Assembly: GCA_039105265.1 (NCBI GenBank)
Contig: JAPFFF010000013.1
Coordinates: 186,001-250,000, forward strand
Source: Tritrichomonas musculus
Lineage: Eukaryota > Parabasalia > Tritrichomonadida > Tritrichomonadidae
Reading direction: 5' to 3'
Length of the DNA: 64,000 bases
The notes under the pieces were generated by a model, which saw only the letters and a program-made list of their open reading frames with translations, ran no database searches and was not told the origin of the DNA. Made by a program: the position numbers and the translations under genes. Shown here piece by piece: positions 33,256 through 42,936 of the stretch. Every line of letters starts with the position of its first letter. The first letter of the stretch is position 1.

Positions 33256-35598
33256 ATGGAAGAAGACCAAAATCTTTATTATTCAGAGAAATATCTATCT
33301 CATACGCAAAGACCTAATTCTTTAAAAGATAAAGGATTAAGAACATTCATTGAAATTGTTCCTTTGCATTCTCAGAATTTCAATATCATTTCGCTAATCC
33401 TTTTCCTCGATAGCTTAACCAAAGAATTTATATGCAACAACAAAAGAGTTTATAATGACATTTTTTCGTTTAGTTGCTGTAATAAATCAAAGATAAATAC
33501 TGAAATTCAAATATTTAGCATAACTGTCAAAAACGATTTGGAAACCATTAAAGTTCTCGCTAGAGATCAACTCCTTGAAAACCAAACTATGAAAGTTGTT
33601 ACTATTGATTTTGAAGAATGTATCATGACGTCGCCATATACTTTGAAAAATAAAGAGTGTCCTTTTTTGACTCAAGATTTTTGGAATAAACAATGTAAAC
33701 ATAAAAATTCAATGCTTTATACTTTTTGTAATTACGTAGCTCGAAAAAATTCTAATTTTCCAATATTTATAAAATTTGCTTTTCAAAACTTTTTAGATAA
33801 AAGAACCTTGCGTAGAAGAGCCGTTAGTTTTCAAGGTTATGATGATTTTTATAAAATTTTATTGCATTTACCTGGTTTTGTTTATATTGAGATAAGTACT
33901 CAAAAAGTTCAGGACGATGGATTTGCATTTAAATTTAATAATGATTTTGCTTTTATTAAAAATATAATATGGATTATGCCTTGGGCTTTAGAAGTTATAA
34001 ATTATATGCATTATTTGCAAATTGATGCTTCTTTTTATGCGCTTAAGCCTTACAAATTTTGTATATACCATTCAATTTATTTCAATTCAAGTTTTCCTTT
34101 CGCATTATCAATTGGCCCTAAAGAGAACCGTTTTTTATATAATTTATTATTTGATGGATTAAATAAGTTTTGTTTAAATAAAAATGTTTTTGAAAATAAA
34201 GTTGTTTTATCAGATTTAGGTTCTCCTATCAAAAAGTTCTGTAAATTACATTCAAATATTCAATATTTTTGTCATCGTCATATTATACAAATATTTGGAC
34301 CTAAATCATCTTTAGGCATATGGGTTGCAAGGTTATTGAGATGCAAAACATATTTAATATATAAACAAGAAAAAGAATTTATTTTAGTTGAAATGGACGA
34401 ATATAAAAAAGATCCAAATTCACCTTTATTTGACGATACCGATCAAGATAATGAAAAAAAACAAAAATTAAAAGATTTTGAAATTATGTTAAAAGATATA
34501 GATGAAGTGGAAAGAATGCCAAATAAAGAAGAAATTAAAAAAAGTGATTATTATATTGCTAATTGGGCAATATGGATTCGTTCTGACCACCATGTAGCTC
34601 GTTGTTCAAATCATTCGGAAGGTTTCCACGGAAATATCAATCAAAAATTGCCAGATTCCGGAACTCATTCATTTAAAACTGGTTTCACAACAATTGTAAA
34701 TTATTTATTAAATTATATAAATAATTACTCAGATATTTGTGGAAATTCTTTTCAAAATAAACATCAAAAAATGATTCAAAAAGTTATACAAATTCTTAGC
34801 AAGAGACCAGATAATTATTTAAAATGTTCAAAAGAAAATTGTGATTGTGGTGAAGATGATTTTGTTGAATCAATTTATGGAGTGAAACTTCCTTGCATAC
34901 ATACAATATTAAATAATTTTTGCAAATCAGAAATATTTAATATTGTTAAAAATAGCAATGAAATTGATATTCAATATTTATTTGTTCAATCTCTCAAAAA
35001 GTTCCCCAATTATAAATTTGAAAAAAATCTTTTTAAATCAAATAGAAAAAATATAGATAGAATAATATCAATATACGAAGTTGAAAAGAATAGAAAGTTT
35101 GATAAGGAATCATTGAATATATTAGGCTCTTTTATTAATGAGTTTCTTAATTGTTTTACATATGTTTTACCAAAATTCCCAAATATTAATCCAAATGATG
35201 CCAAATATTCTGGAAATCATTTTGATTTTCGAGCACTTGATGAAAAATTGGTTTTCAGAAAAAAGAAAGAAGAAAGTAACACAAGTCAAAAGAAAGAAAA
35301 ATTAAAACTTGAAAATTTATACGACGAAGATGACAATTTTGATTCAATGATAAAAGACTGTAATGCTGACATCGAATTAATTAAGAAAAAATACTATGAA
35401 ACGAAGGCTGAAATTAAAGGAATGTATCCTCAATTATCATATCATGATATCGAAAAAATATGTTTTTCTAATTTTGTCCGCTATGTTTTTGAAACTAGAT
35501 GCGATAATTCAGGTGTCATATATTTTTTATCTAAATTCAAAATAGCAAGTTGGAAAAATGCAGATTTAGCTGCAGGTGGTAACAGATTTTTCTCTTAA
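33256..35598 (+). CDS. MULE transposase (DDE with SWIM-like zinc motif)
   Basis: A 780-residue transposase that catalyses cut-and-paste movement of the surrounding element. The catalytic core is visible: first Asp in LQIDASF (about D257), second Asp in VVLSDLG (about D320), the family's Cys-His block QYFCHRH (about 337-342) and Glu in NHSEGFHGN (about E455). After the core is a SWIM-like zinc motif, CDCGEDD to LPCIHTI. The C-terminus is charged and coiled-coil-like. The start ATG lies 58 bp inside the left TIR boundary, and the stop is at the inner edge of the right TIR, so the TIRs supply both promoter and terminator. No stop or shift interrupts it. Alternative: a domesticated host gene, but the intact TIR and TSD argue against that. 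Confidence 0.88.
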   Translation: MEEDQNLYYSEKYLSHTQRPNSLKDKGLRTFIEIVPLHSQNFNIISLILFLDSLTKEFICNNKRVYNDIFSFSCCNKSKINTEIQIFSITVKNDLETIKVLARDQLLENQTMKVVTIDFEECIMTSPYTLKNKECPFLTQDFWNKQCKHKNSMLYTFCNYVARKNSNFPIFIKFAFQNFLDKRTLRRRAVSFQGYDDFYKILLHLPGFVYIEISTQKVQDDGFAFKFNNDFAFIKNIIWIMPWALEVINYMHYLQIDASFYALKPYKFCIYHSIYFNSSFPFALSIGPKENRFLYNLLFDGLNKFCLNKNVFENKVVLSDLGSPIKKFCKLHSNIQYFCHRHIIQIFGPKSSLGIWVARLLRCKTYLIYKQEKEFILVEMDEYKKDPNSPLFDDTDQDNEKKQKLKDFEIMLKDIDEVERMPNKEEIKKSDYYIANWAIWIRSDHHVARCSNHSEGFHGNINQKLPDSGTHSFKTGFTTIVNYLLNYINNYSDICGNSFQNKHQKMIQKVIQILSKRPDNYLKCSKENCDCGEDDFVESIYGVKLPCIHTILNNFCKSEIFNIVKNSNEIDIQYLFVQSLKKFPNYKFEKNLFKSNRKNIDRIISIYEVEKNRKFDKESLNILGSFINEFLNCFTYVLPKFPNINPNDAKYSGNHFDFRALDEKLVFRKKKEESNTSQKKEKLKLENLYDEDDNFDSMIKDCNADIELIKKKYYETKAEIKGMYPQLSYHDIEKICFSNFVRYVFETRCDNSGVIYFLSKFKIASWKNADLAAGGNRFFS

Positions 35599-35662
35599 CA
35601 AATTTCTGAGAAGACTCAGAATATTTTAAATAAGCTTTATCAAAAAAAAAAAAAAAAAAAAT

Positions 35663-35695
<33 letters not shown>

Positions 35696-35759
35696 CACAA
35701 TAATATTAAATAATCAATTTTGTTTGTTTTTTGTTTGTTTTATTTTCATCTTTTTATTG

Positions 35760-35918
35760 CCACCGTGGTCGTCCTATGGGCGGCAATGTCGTCAATTCCA
35801 GATCTTCCGGATGAAATCGCGATATCTTTGTCCGGATGACGACTCGCCGCAGTTACAACCAGCTAGCTGCTAAGCATTACTGATCGTGATCATGCTATGG
35901 GCGGCAATGTCGTCATCT
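35760..35918. repeat. GC-rich minisatellite in the right TIR (inverted)
   Basis: One full unit plus a partial one, in inverted orientation to the left arrays. The unit number therefore differs between the arms of one element. Confidence 0.85.
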
Positions 35919-36110
35919 CGGTTTCTTTGATTGGTTTAGTTCTATAAAAATGGCGCTTTTTCATGGTTTTATCTTAGTGAACTTTTTCAAAACTTTACAA
36001 GAAAATTTTAGAACTTTTTGTGTGCCTTCTCAATTAACTCAAAAAGTCAGAATAACGAATTTTCCTCAGAAAAAAATGGTGTAACTTTTTCTATAGTTTG
36101 TCATTCCGCC

Positions 36111-36119
36111 ATCATTGAC
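36111..36119. repeat. Right 9-bp target-site duplication of the MULE
   Basis: ATCATTGAC, identical to 31815-31823. Confidence 0.85.
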
Positions 36120-36751
36120 TTCAAAAAGAGAAAAGAAATTTTGCGCATATTTCTAAATAAAAGTATTCCTTTTAAAATTTTACATAAAATTTAATAATTC
36201 CAATTGATTGTTTAAGAAACATAAAAAAATATTGATAAAAAAACTGATTTTTATTTCTTTGAGTGTTTATCAATTTTTTTGAGATAATACATTCAAATTT
36301 TAAAATTGTAATTCTTTGATTTAAACGTAATAAAACCAAACTATTTTCTTCAAAAATGTTAGCGAGTTATATATGTTATTACACATCATATATAAAAATT
36401 AATACAGTAAAAAAATTAAAATTTTTAGCATATGTTCCAAAGATAATTGCTAAACATTGCATTTTTAGACATTATCTACATTTTTCTCAAATAAAAATTA
36501 ATGAAAAACAAAAATAAAGAGTTTTAACTAATAAGTAATATATGAATAATTATTTTATTTAATTTATAATCAATAAATGTTAATTTCAAAATGTTTAAAA
36601 AATTAATGCAATTCAATGAAAGCATTCAAAAAGTTATGAAATTCATAGAAAATAATCATCCAAGATCTTATGTGTCAATTGGTCAGATTTTCACATATTT
36701 GTTTTATCTCCTATGAATAAATTAAAGCACCATAAAATGATTAAGTATCGA
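36120..36751. other. AT-rich intergenic DNA
   Basis: No gene or repeat recognised between the MULE and the MITE-like element at 36752. Confidence 0.55.
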
Positions 36752-36977
36752 AGTAGTATATGTTTGTCATGATTTTAGGACTTCGTCCCAAATTGTTGAG
36801 TGAAAATAGGGGGGTCAAGTATGGGGATACTTAAGAAATTGTTGGACGACTTTTTGAGTCAAAAAAGGGCTAAAATGAGGTGTTTGAGACCAAAAAAGTG
36901 CCTAAAATAAGGTGTTTTCAAAGGGTTTGTCAGGAGTTTGGGACGAAGTCCTAAAATCATGACAAACATATACTACT
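36752..36977. mobile_element. MITE with perfect 41-bp TIRs (AG...CT ends, 5-bp TSD)
   Basis: The left arm 36752-36792 begins AGTAGTATATGTTTGTCATG and ends GACTTCGTCCCAAA. The right arm 36937-36977 is its perfect reverse complement. ATCGA directly flanks both ends (36747-36751 and 36978-36982), consistent with a 5-bp TSD. The 144-bp interior is non-coding with G-rich runs. AG...CT termini with a 5-6-bp TSD match the Maverick/Polinton convention, so it could be a non-autonomous derivative; this is inference. Confidence 0.75.
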
Positions 36978-36982
36978 ATCGA

Positions 36983-37277
36983 AGGCGAATAAAGAAAATA
37001 AAATTGAGAGCATAACGATCATTTTAAAAATACCATTATCTTACAAAAAAATTTTAAAAAGTAGATTTTTATCTTAAATATAATATTAAAAATATCACAT
37101 TTATATAATAACAAATTTGTAATTCATATAAATAGCATATTTGTATAAAAATAGCTGAATTATTTAAAATACGTTTTTTTGAAACTTTTGCGTTTTATCA
37201 CGTTTCTTTGATTTTATTTCAAATACAAAATCTAAAAAAAGAAAATTGAATAAATTTATTCAAATGATTTGATTGAT
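36983..37277. other. AT-rich spacer
   Basis: No feature seen. Confidence 0.5.
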
Positions 37278-38954
37278 TATACAAATTCGCATACAAAATT
37301 ATTTCATTTATAGAAGAGAAATTTGATTTATACGAATCATACAATACTTTAATCATTTGTAAAAACAAAAAAGCAATTTGTGCAATAGACAGGTCTGATT
37401 TTCATGAAGTGTCAATAGAACTTACAAATGAAAAATACATAACTTCATTTTATTTTATTCTTGGCCTCTACAAATACGAAACATATGATAACAAAGTTTC
37501 TTATTCTCTTATTTTAGTTACAGAAATCGAAAAATCAAACTTTTTCAATATATGCAAAATTATTTCTTTTAAAATCGTAAATTTGAGCCCAAAAAACCAA
37601 CAACAGATATGAAAAATTTTTTTGAATTATTAAAAATAGGTCTGAATTACTGTTCCATGTATTTTAGTGATAAATATAATTAGACTTTAACATTTGTGCA
37701 ACAATTTCAAAATTTACCATCAAGGACTTATTTTATTTAGAATTTTGAAGCAATAAACTGTTTGAAACAAGTTTGGCCAAATGCAAAATGCTTCAAAGAA
37801 GTAATTGCCGGTTACTTTCAAAAAGTTGACCAATTTATAATGATAACAAGGAAAAGCAATAGAAGCAACGGTTGTCACAGCTGGAACCAAGGTGCTGACA
37901 TTGAAGGGAATGCTGCAAACTTTTTGGAGAATGAAGAAAATAATGATAACAAACAATGAAGAAACAAAAACGATTGAAAATTGCCACATTGACGCTGTTT
38001 CACATTTCGAAATAAGTGCTTCTTGCCCTATTTTATGGAGTAAGTATCCAACAATGCAACTGATGAAGAAAACGAGAGACAATTTAATCTCCATTTTGAT
38101 CATCTTAAAAAAATGTATCTGAAAGGAAATGAAAGAATTATGAAACCAAATGTGATAAAAAACATGGAAAACGTTCTTTATTTATCATTTCTTTATTGAA
38201 CAATCACGGGAAAGAATTGAAATTAAATACGATTTACAAAGAACTTGCTAAAAAAAAAAATGCATTCGATACAAGCACATTAAATTCAATCATTTACTTC
38301 GCAAAGGTGGCCAGTTAGCTGAAAAAATTAGCAAATTGACAAAATATTTTGATGCAACTATAGTCAAAGATGGAAAACTTGTTCAAAAGCAGTTGAAAAT
38401 AATCAGCGTCAATTGTTCAAGCTGTCTTGATCGGACAAACATTTTCATGGAAATGCTTTTTCAATTCATTTTTGAAAAACAAAATTATTCACTATTCACT
38501 GAGAATATTGATAAACATAAATTGCTTTGGCATAATCGAGCCGAAATAACTGCCCGGGAATATGCTTTAACAAGAGGAATGAAGACTTACTTAATTGAAA
38601 GTGATTATCAAACTTTCCTTTTGGAAAATTATTCTTTTATTTGAACGTTTCTTGTGCAGCATTTTTTGTGAAGGTCTGTACTGCGATGCTTACAATGCCG
38701 TTCTTCAAGAGAGGCCTTTTTTGAAATTTGATAATTATAGCTTCTTTTGGAAAATTATTCTTTTTATTCAATTGATTGTAATTTTTGTTTATCTTTTATT
38801 GTTTGAAGTTGCAGAAATGGCAACAAAAATATGGAAAAAGAAAATAAAAACGATCATCAATCATCCCCATATAAGTGAACTACTTGATGCTTATGAATAT
38901 TATGATAATAGCCCGATAAATATGAAGAATAACAATGTAGTATCACCTCCATAA
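37278..38954 (+). pseudogene. Sac1-type phosphoinositide phosphatase, frameshifted
   Basis: Pieces in shifting frames follow the Sac domain order. They read YFILGLYKYE and LILVTEIEKSNFF (N-terminal Sac), then MYFSDKYN-x-TLTFVQQFQN (the FYFS-YDLT-Q block), then NFEAI after a stop where Trp is expected. Next come CFKEVIAGYFQ and a degraded SRRS-RaG-RG-D-eGnvANfvE block (GADIEGNAANFLENEE), and VNCSSCLDRTN carrying the Cys-x5-Arg active site (one conserved Asp is Ser). The end has a hydrophobic helix (FFWKIILFIQLIVIFVYLLL), like the C-terminal membrane anchor of ER/Golgi Sac1. At least three frameshifts or stops make it non-functional. A membrane-protein-like frame on the opposite strand (37720-38103) is its shadow. 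Confidence 0.8.
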
Positions 38955-39182
38955 AATTGCATGCTATTCAGCATGCTGAATTATTTATTTATTTTTTATT
39001 TAATAAAAATAAAATCAAAAAAAATCATTTCCAATGAATCGAACTTAAGCTTTATGCATTAATACTTTCTTTTGGACTTATTTTTCACTGCCAAATATAT
39101 TCAATTATAAATACAATAAAATATTTTAATTAAAAAAAAGTAAAACGAAGAAGAGAAATTTATATTTAAAAAATATTAACTT

Positions 39183-39189
39183 AAAAAAA
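39183..39189 (-). terminator. Oligo-T Pol III terminator of tRNA-Gln
   Basis: Seven consecutive T on the minus strand directly after the discriminator base. Confidence 0.7.
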
Positions 39190-39261
39190 TTTTCTAGTGA
39201 GGAAACGAACCTCAATTTTAGGCTTCAAAGGCCCACGTGCTTACCATTACACCACAAGAAA
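39190..39261 (-). tRNA. tRNA-Gln (anticodon TTG)
   Basis: Read on the minus strand, all arms can be folded. The acceptor is TTTCTTG with CTAGAAA (one T-T mismatch). The D arm GTG-TAATGGTAAG-CAC contains the GG pair. The anticodon arm is TGGGC-CTTTGAA-GCCTA, with TTG at positions 34-36. The variable loop has 4 nt. The T arm is TGAGG-TTCGTTT-CCTCA. The discriminator is A at 39190 and no CCA is encoded. A run of seven T on the minus strand (39183-39189) immediately follows, as expected for Pol III termination. Two weak points are the acceptor mismatch and T instead of A at position 58. It may be a slightly diverged or non-functional copy. It sits between the Sac pseudogene and the permease gene. 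Confidence 0.78.
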
Positions 39262-39337
39262 CTCATATTATACAATCAATTTAAAAAAAATTCAAAGATG
39301 AAAAAAAATTTTTTTGATTGAATTTTTAGTTAATTTC

Positions 39338-40918
39338 TTATGGAGAAGCCTCTGATGATAATTCAACTTCACTTTTCTCTCTCCTTGCTCTTGCCTTCTT
39401 CCTCTTACACTTGACAATTAGCATCTTGATACCAATCTCGATTCCCTTGAGGAGGAACATTGCAGCTACCATTGCGACTGAAATAAGAAGGGACATCCAG
39501 CCAGCAACAACGCACAAGAAAATTGAGATCGCTGTGATCGGAACGCAAACCATTACAACTCCAGCCCAACCACCAGGGACAACAAACTTGTTAGTCAAGT
39601 CTTCGTAGTCATAGTTGTCGTCATCTTCGGCCAGAGACTGCTGCTCTGCCTTTGAGACCTGTATTGAAGCGTCAATGCTTGAGAGTTCGACAGCTTCAAC
39701 TCTTGCTCTAAGAATGGCTTGTTCTCTCTTCATTCTCTTGACCATTTTAGGGAATCTGAGTGCTATGTAGGCTGCCACTTGGATCAATTGCTGGAGAACG
39801 GTTAAAAGGCCACTCCATTCAACAAGCATTGAAAAATCAAAGAAGGTGAAAGGAACTGTTAGGACACTCATAGTGACGAGAGCAATGATGGGCAATGGCT
39901 CATGCTTCATGTTGTTGTTTAAACGGCCGAGGTAGCGAGAAAATGGAAATGCATCTAATAAGGCACCTGCATATGTTTCTCGTCCGGTACAGGAAATGGC
40001 AATATTTAACATTGAAAGAGCTGATAGAATTCCTGCTACGCTGATCCAGTAACCTAGCCAACCATTTCCACAATGTGGCAATTTTTCTGATATATCAGCG
40101 AATGCTCCACTTTCCCATTGGTCAAGATCAGGCTCAACGGAAAGACCCGAAATAGTGGGTAAAATATAGACCAATACGACAATGATTATTGTTATTGATA
40201 AGGCAATAGGAAAAGTACGTTTTGGATTTTTGGTTTCTTCTGAAAGAGCGGAGACAGTATCAAAACCACTGTATTGCCAAATAAGTGTTGAAAGCAATAA
40301 TGACCAATCAACAGAACCGTATTCTTTTGGTTTATCGGCAAATACTTTTTCTGTTGTCATTTCTGATGCACCAAATATGAAAAAGAGTAAAAATGGGAGA
40401 ATAATAACGATTGTAAGAATAAATGATACCGATCCAACTGTTTCGAGTCCTGATATATTTATAGCGAGAACAATAGCGTTTGATACTATGCAAATAAGGA
40501 AACGATATCCAAGGCTATCAACTGCTGGTATAAAATTGGTTAGATAATCGGCAACCATACCTGGATAAATCGGATTATCAAATAAAGAGCATAAAAATCT
40601 AACATAAGTATTTAAAACACCCATAAATCGACCTAAAATAAGACCCCATTCAGCACAACCTCCACATGTAGGCAATCTTGAAGCTTGTTCACTAGATATT
40701 AAAGCAAGTGGTATACTGAATACAATTGGCACAAGTAACGTGAAAACAAAAGTCCACTTAGCTCCTCCTGCTGCAATTGCTTCTCCTTGACCAAAAGGTC
40801 CTGCACATACAAAAAAGAAAGAAATACAGACAAGATGAAGAATGGAAACAGCTTTAACCATTTCTTTTGGGTTATTCTTAGGGCGGTCTTCGATATATGT
40901 TGATTCGTTTTCGGACAT
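39338..40918 (-). CDS. APC-superfamily amino acid/polyamine permease
   Basis: A 526-residue integral membrane protein from an ATG. About 12 hydrophobic helices are visible. TM1 is SILHLVCISFFFVCAGPFGQ with the broken-helix Gly-rich segment (GPFGQGEAIAAGG) typical of APC substrate sites. TM6 contains LIWQYSGFDTVSALSEETKN, matching the family block in which a gap in the helix binds substrate. The N-terminus and the long C-terminal tail are charged and cytosolic. A hydrophilic loop (about 400-440) rich in Glu/Asp/Ser precedes the last two helices. It should import amino acids or polyamines across the plasma or an internal membrane. The substrate cannot be fixed. G/C content at third positions is higher than in neighbours, as in well-expressed trichomonad genes. 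Confidence 0.88.
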   Translation of the reverse strand: MSENESTYIEDRPKNNPKEMVKAVSILHLVCISFFFVCAGPFGQGEAIAAGGAKWTFVFTLLVPIVFSIPLALISSEQASRLPTCGGCAEWGLILGRFMGVLNTYVRFLCSLFDNPIYPGMVADYLTNFIPAVDSLGYRFLICIVSNAIVLAINISGLETVGSVSFILTIVIILPFLLFFIFGASEMTTEKVFADKPKEYGSVDWSLLLSTLIWQYSGFDTVSALSEETKNPKRTFPIALSITIIIVVLVYILPTISGLSVEPDLDQWESGAFADISEKLPHCGNGWLGYWISVAGILSALSMLNIAISCTGRETYAGALLDAFPFSRYLGRLNNNMKHEPLPIIALVTMSVLTVPFTFFDFSMLVEWSGLLTVLQQLIQVAAYIALRFPKMVKRMKREQAILRARVEAVELSSIDASIQVSKAEQQSLAEDDDNYDYEDLTNKFVVPGGWAGVVMVCVPITAISIFLCVVAGWMSLLISVAMVAAMFLLKGIEIGIKMLIVKCKRKKARARREKSEVELSSEASP

Positions 40919-42936
40919 CTCGTTTTCGCTTAACCTTCAAAATCAATGGTTTCTTGTCAATTGAAAATATTCAATGAAGTATATCAATTTTTCTTCCATT
41001 TTTTATATTGAAAATAATGGTTATTCTTTTCAAAAAAAGCACCCTAATATAATATGAGTATTTCGAAAAGTAAATAGATAAAGATTTTTATAATACAATA
41101 CTAATATTATTTTATATATTTGAATATCAAAATGTTGAATATAATCTAGATAAATTGTTTTTTTACTATTGTTTAATTATTCTTAATTATTATTTATTTC
41201 AATAATTAAAAATCTGTTTGCAACTTTTTCATATATTAATTAATCACTTTTGTTTTTTGAAAAATGCATTTGTTTTATTACATATTTTATAAAAAATAAA
41301 TATACTTCAAAATTTATTTAAAATATAATAAAATAAATACATAAAATAATAATTTTGAAATATAATATCTCAAATATTAAAAATAAACATATTTTATGAT
41401 TATAAAAAGTTGTTTCCATTCAATATTCAATATTTCTATGTACTTTCAAAAAATATTTTATACATTCAATATTTCTATATAAAAATCTATTTTATTTAAT
41501 TGAATTTTTTTTTATATTGGATTTAAAAATGAATATAAAGATTCACCGTCACTCTTCCAATTTTTTTTTGCTGAATTTTTCAAACAATTTATTTTATTTT
41601 ATATTTTTATAAATCAGTATTAAAGTATATTTATCAAATTATTTTTCAACTTCCATCGGTGAATTTAGAAATATTTATATTTTTTTAATTTGTATACCTC
41701 AAAAAATAAAATAAATTCAAAAAGTTTCTGATAATAAAAATAATAATATTTGCTTCTTTTCCTATTCATAATTAGAAATTCTGTTTTTTCTTTTTTTGTA
41801 TTAGGTTATTAAATAAAAAGGTTTTAATTTATGATTAGTTATAAAGAAAAAGTTTAATAACTATTTTAAATAAGATCGTTTAATTCATAAAACTCAAAAA
41901 AAAAAAATTAATAAAACAAACAATAAAGTAATTGTAAGTGTGATCCTTACTTAAATTTTCTTGTTTTAATTCTTTATTGAGTTCCTCTTTCGATATTGAT
42001 GATAATCATTAAATTTATACTGAGCATCTATAAGAGCAGTAAAGCCTAGGCGTCATAGCTGTGAACGAATTTATTGATTAGTAAATAGTCTTTATTGACT
42101 TCCCTGTAACTATTTATCTTTTAGATGTTTATTTTGGAAGGTTCCTTGCCTTCGTAGCCTCTTGTCTGTATTGAAAGGAATGGCATCTTTGGTTTTACTT
42201 CGTCTGTATTGACCAAAATGGTTGTTTCAGCAGTAATCGTAATGCTCTTTGTATGATGGATAGTGAAATGAGTACTCAAAAAGTTAAAACTCCGAAAATG
42301 GAATCGGTGTATTAAAGAAAGTGAATAACGAATTAAAAGAGAAACTTAAAAAAATGGAATCTGTTTATTAAAGGAAGAGGATAATGATATTATAAGAGGT
42401 ATTTAATTCAACAAAATCAAAAAATAACGAATAATTATAATAATAAAATTAATAAACTGAGAGAAGACATCATTTATATTGTGAAAATAAAACAAATAAA
42501 GTAATTAAATCTGAAAAAATGGAAAATCAATTTTATTATTCAAAAGCCAAAATTGAATCCAGTCAAGGAATTAACTTAATATCAAATGTAATATGATGAA
42601 CAAACTATTAAAGTCCTTGCCTTATCAAAATCTCACTGATTATTACATACTTCAATTTTTAAAAAAATAGAATAAAGGAAAATTTAAGTAGAAAACAATG
42701 GATGACGAAATGATTAAATAGAGAATTCATTTAAATTAATTTTGGTCCACCTGTAATTGTAAAATTCCTAAATTTGACATCGAAAATCAAAACTCATGAA
42801 AACCAAGCACCAACTTGCTTTTAAATAGTTGTTTCAAATAATAAAAATGATTTTGTAAGCTAGAAAAATGATTTATTTGGAGGCAATTTAAGCTATAACT
42901 TTTTGAGAGCATTTTTATTTCATCAGTTTTTCGACA
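40919..42936. other. Long AT-rich intergenic region
   Basis: About 2 kb without a supported gene. From 41970 to 42300 the sequence is less A/T-biased. Two near-copies of a 55-60-bp unit around AAAATGGAATC occur at about 42290-42410 (KMESVY-like in translation), perhaps the relic of a coiled-coil gene. I would not call a gene. Confidence 0.5.

Larger units (their letters stand above)
31921..33334 (+). repeat. Tandem duplication of the MULE left end with gene start
   Basis: Copy A (31921-32568) and copy B (32569-33334) both contain inner TIR, minisatellite, upstream region and the first ~26 codons of the transposase. Copy A breaks off after SLKDK and jumps to TTCTAAAATTTT, the start of copy B, at an AAAG microhomology. 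Copy A therefore holds a dead-end mini-ORF (ATG at 32490, one Ala-for-Glu change). The copies are nearly identical; the 118-bp length difference is one extra minisatellite unit in copy B less two single-base insertions in copy A. Confidence 0.85.
31824..36110 (+). mobile_element. Mutator-like element (MULE), complete, 9-bp TSD
   Basis: A 4,287-bp element. It begins GGCGAAGTGACAAACTATAG at 31824 and ends with the inverted copy (GGCGGAATGACAAACTATAG on the minus strand) at 36110. Perfect 9-bp duplications ATCATTGAC flank it, the length typical of Mutator elements. The TIRs are long: the right arm runs inward about 515 bp to the transposase stop codon. The left arm is longer because its inner part is duplicated and its minisatellite is expanded. 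The single gene encodes a MULE-type DDE transposase and appears intact. Intact TIRs, TSD and gene suggest recent or possible activity. Confidence 0.92.

Noticed and set aside
37720-38103. 127-residue minus-strand frame with several hydrophobic helices
   Set aside because: The plus strand at the same place encodes recognisable Sac-domain blocks (GYFQ, GNAANFLENEE); the membrane-like frame is its antisense shadow.
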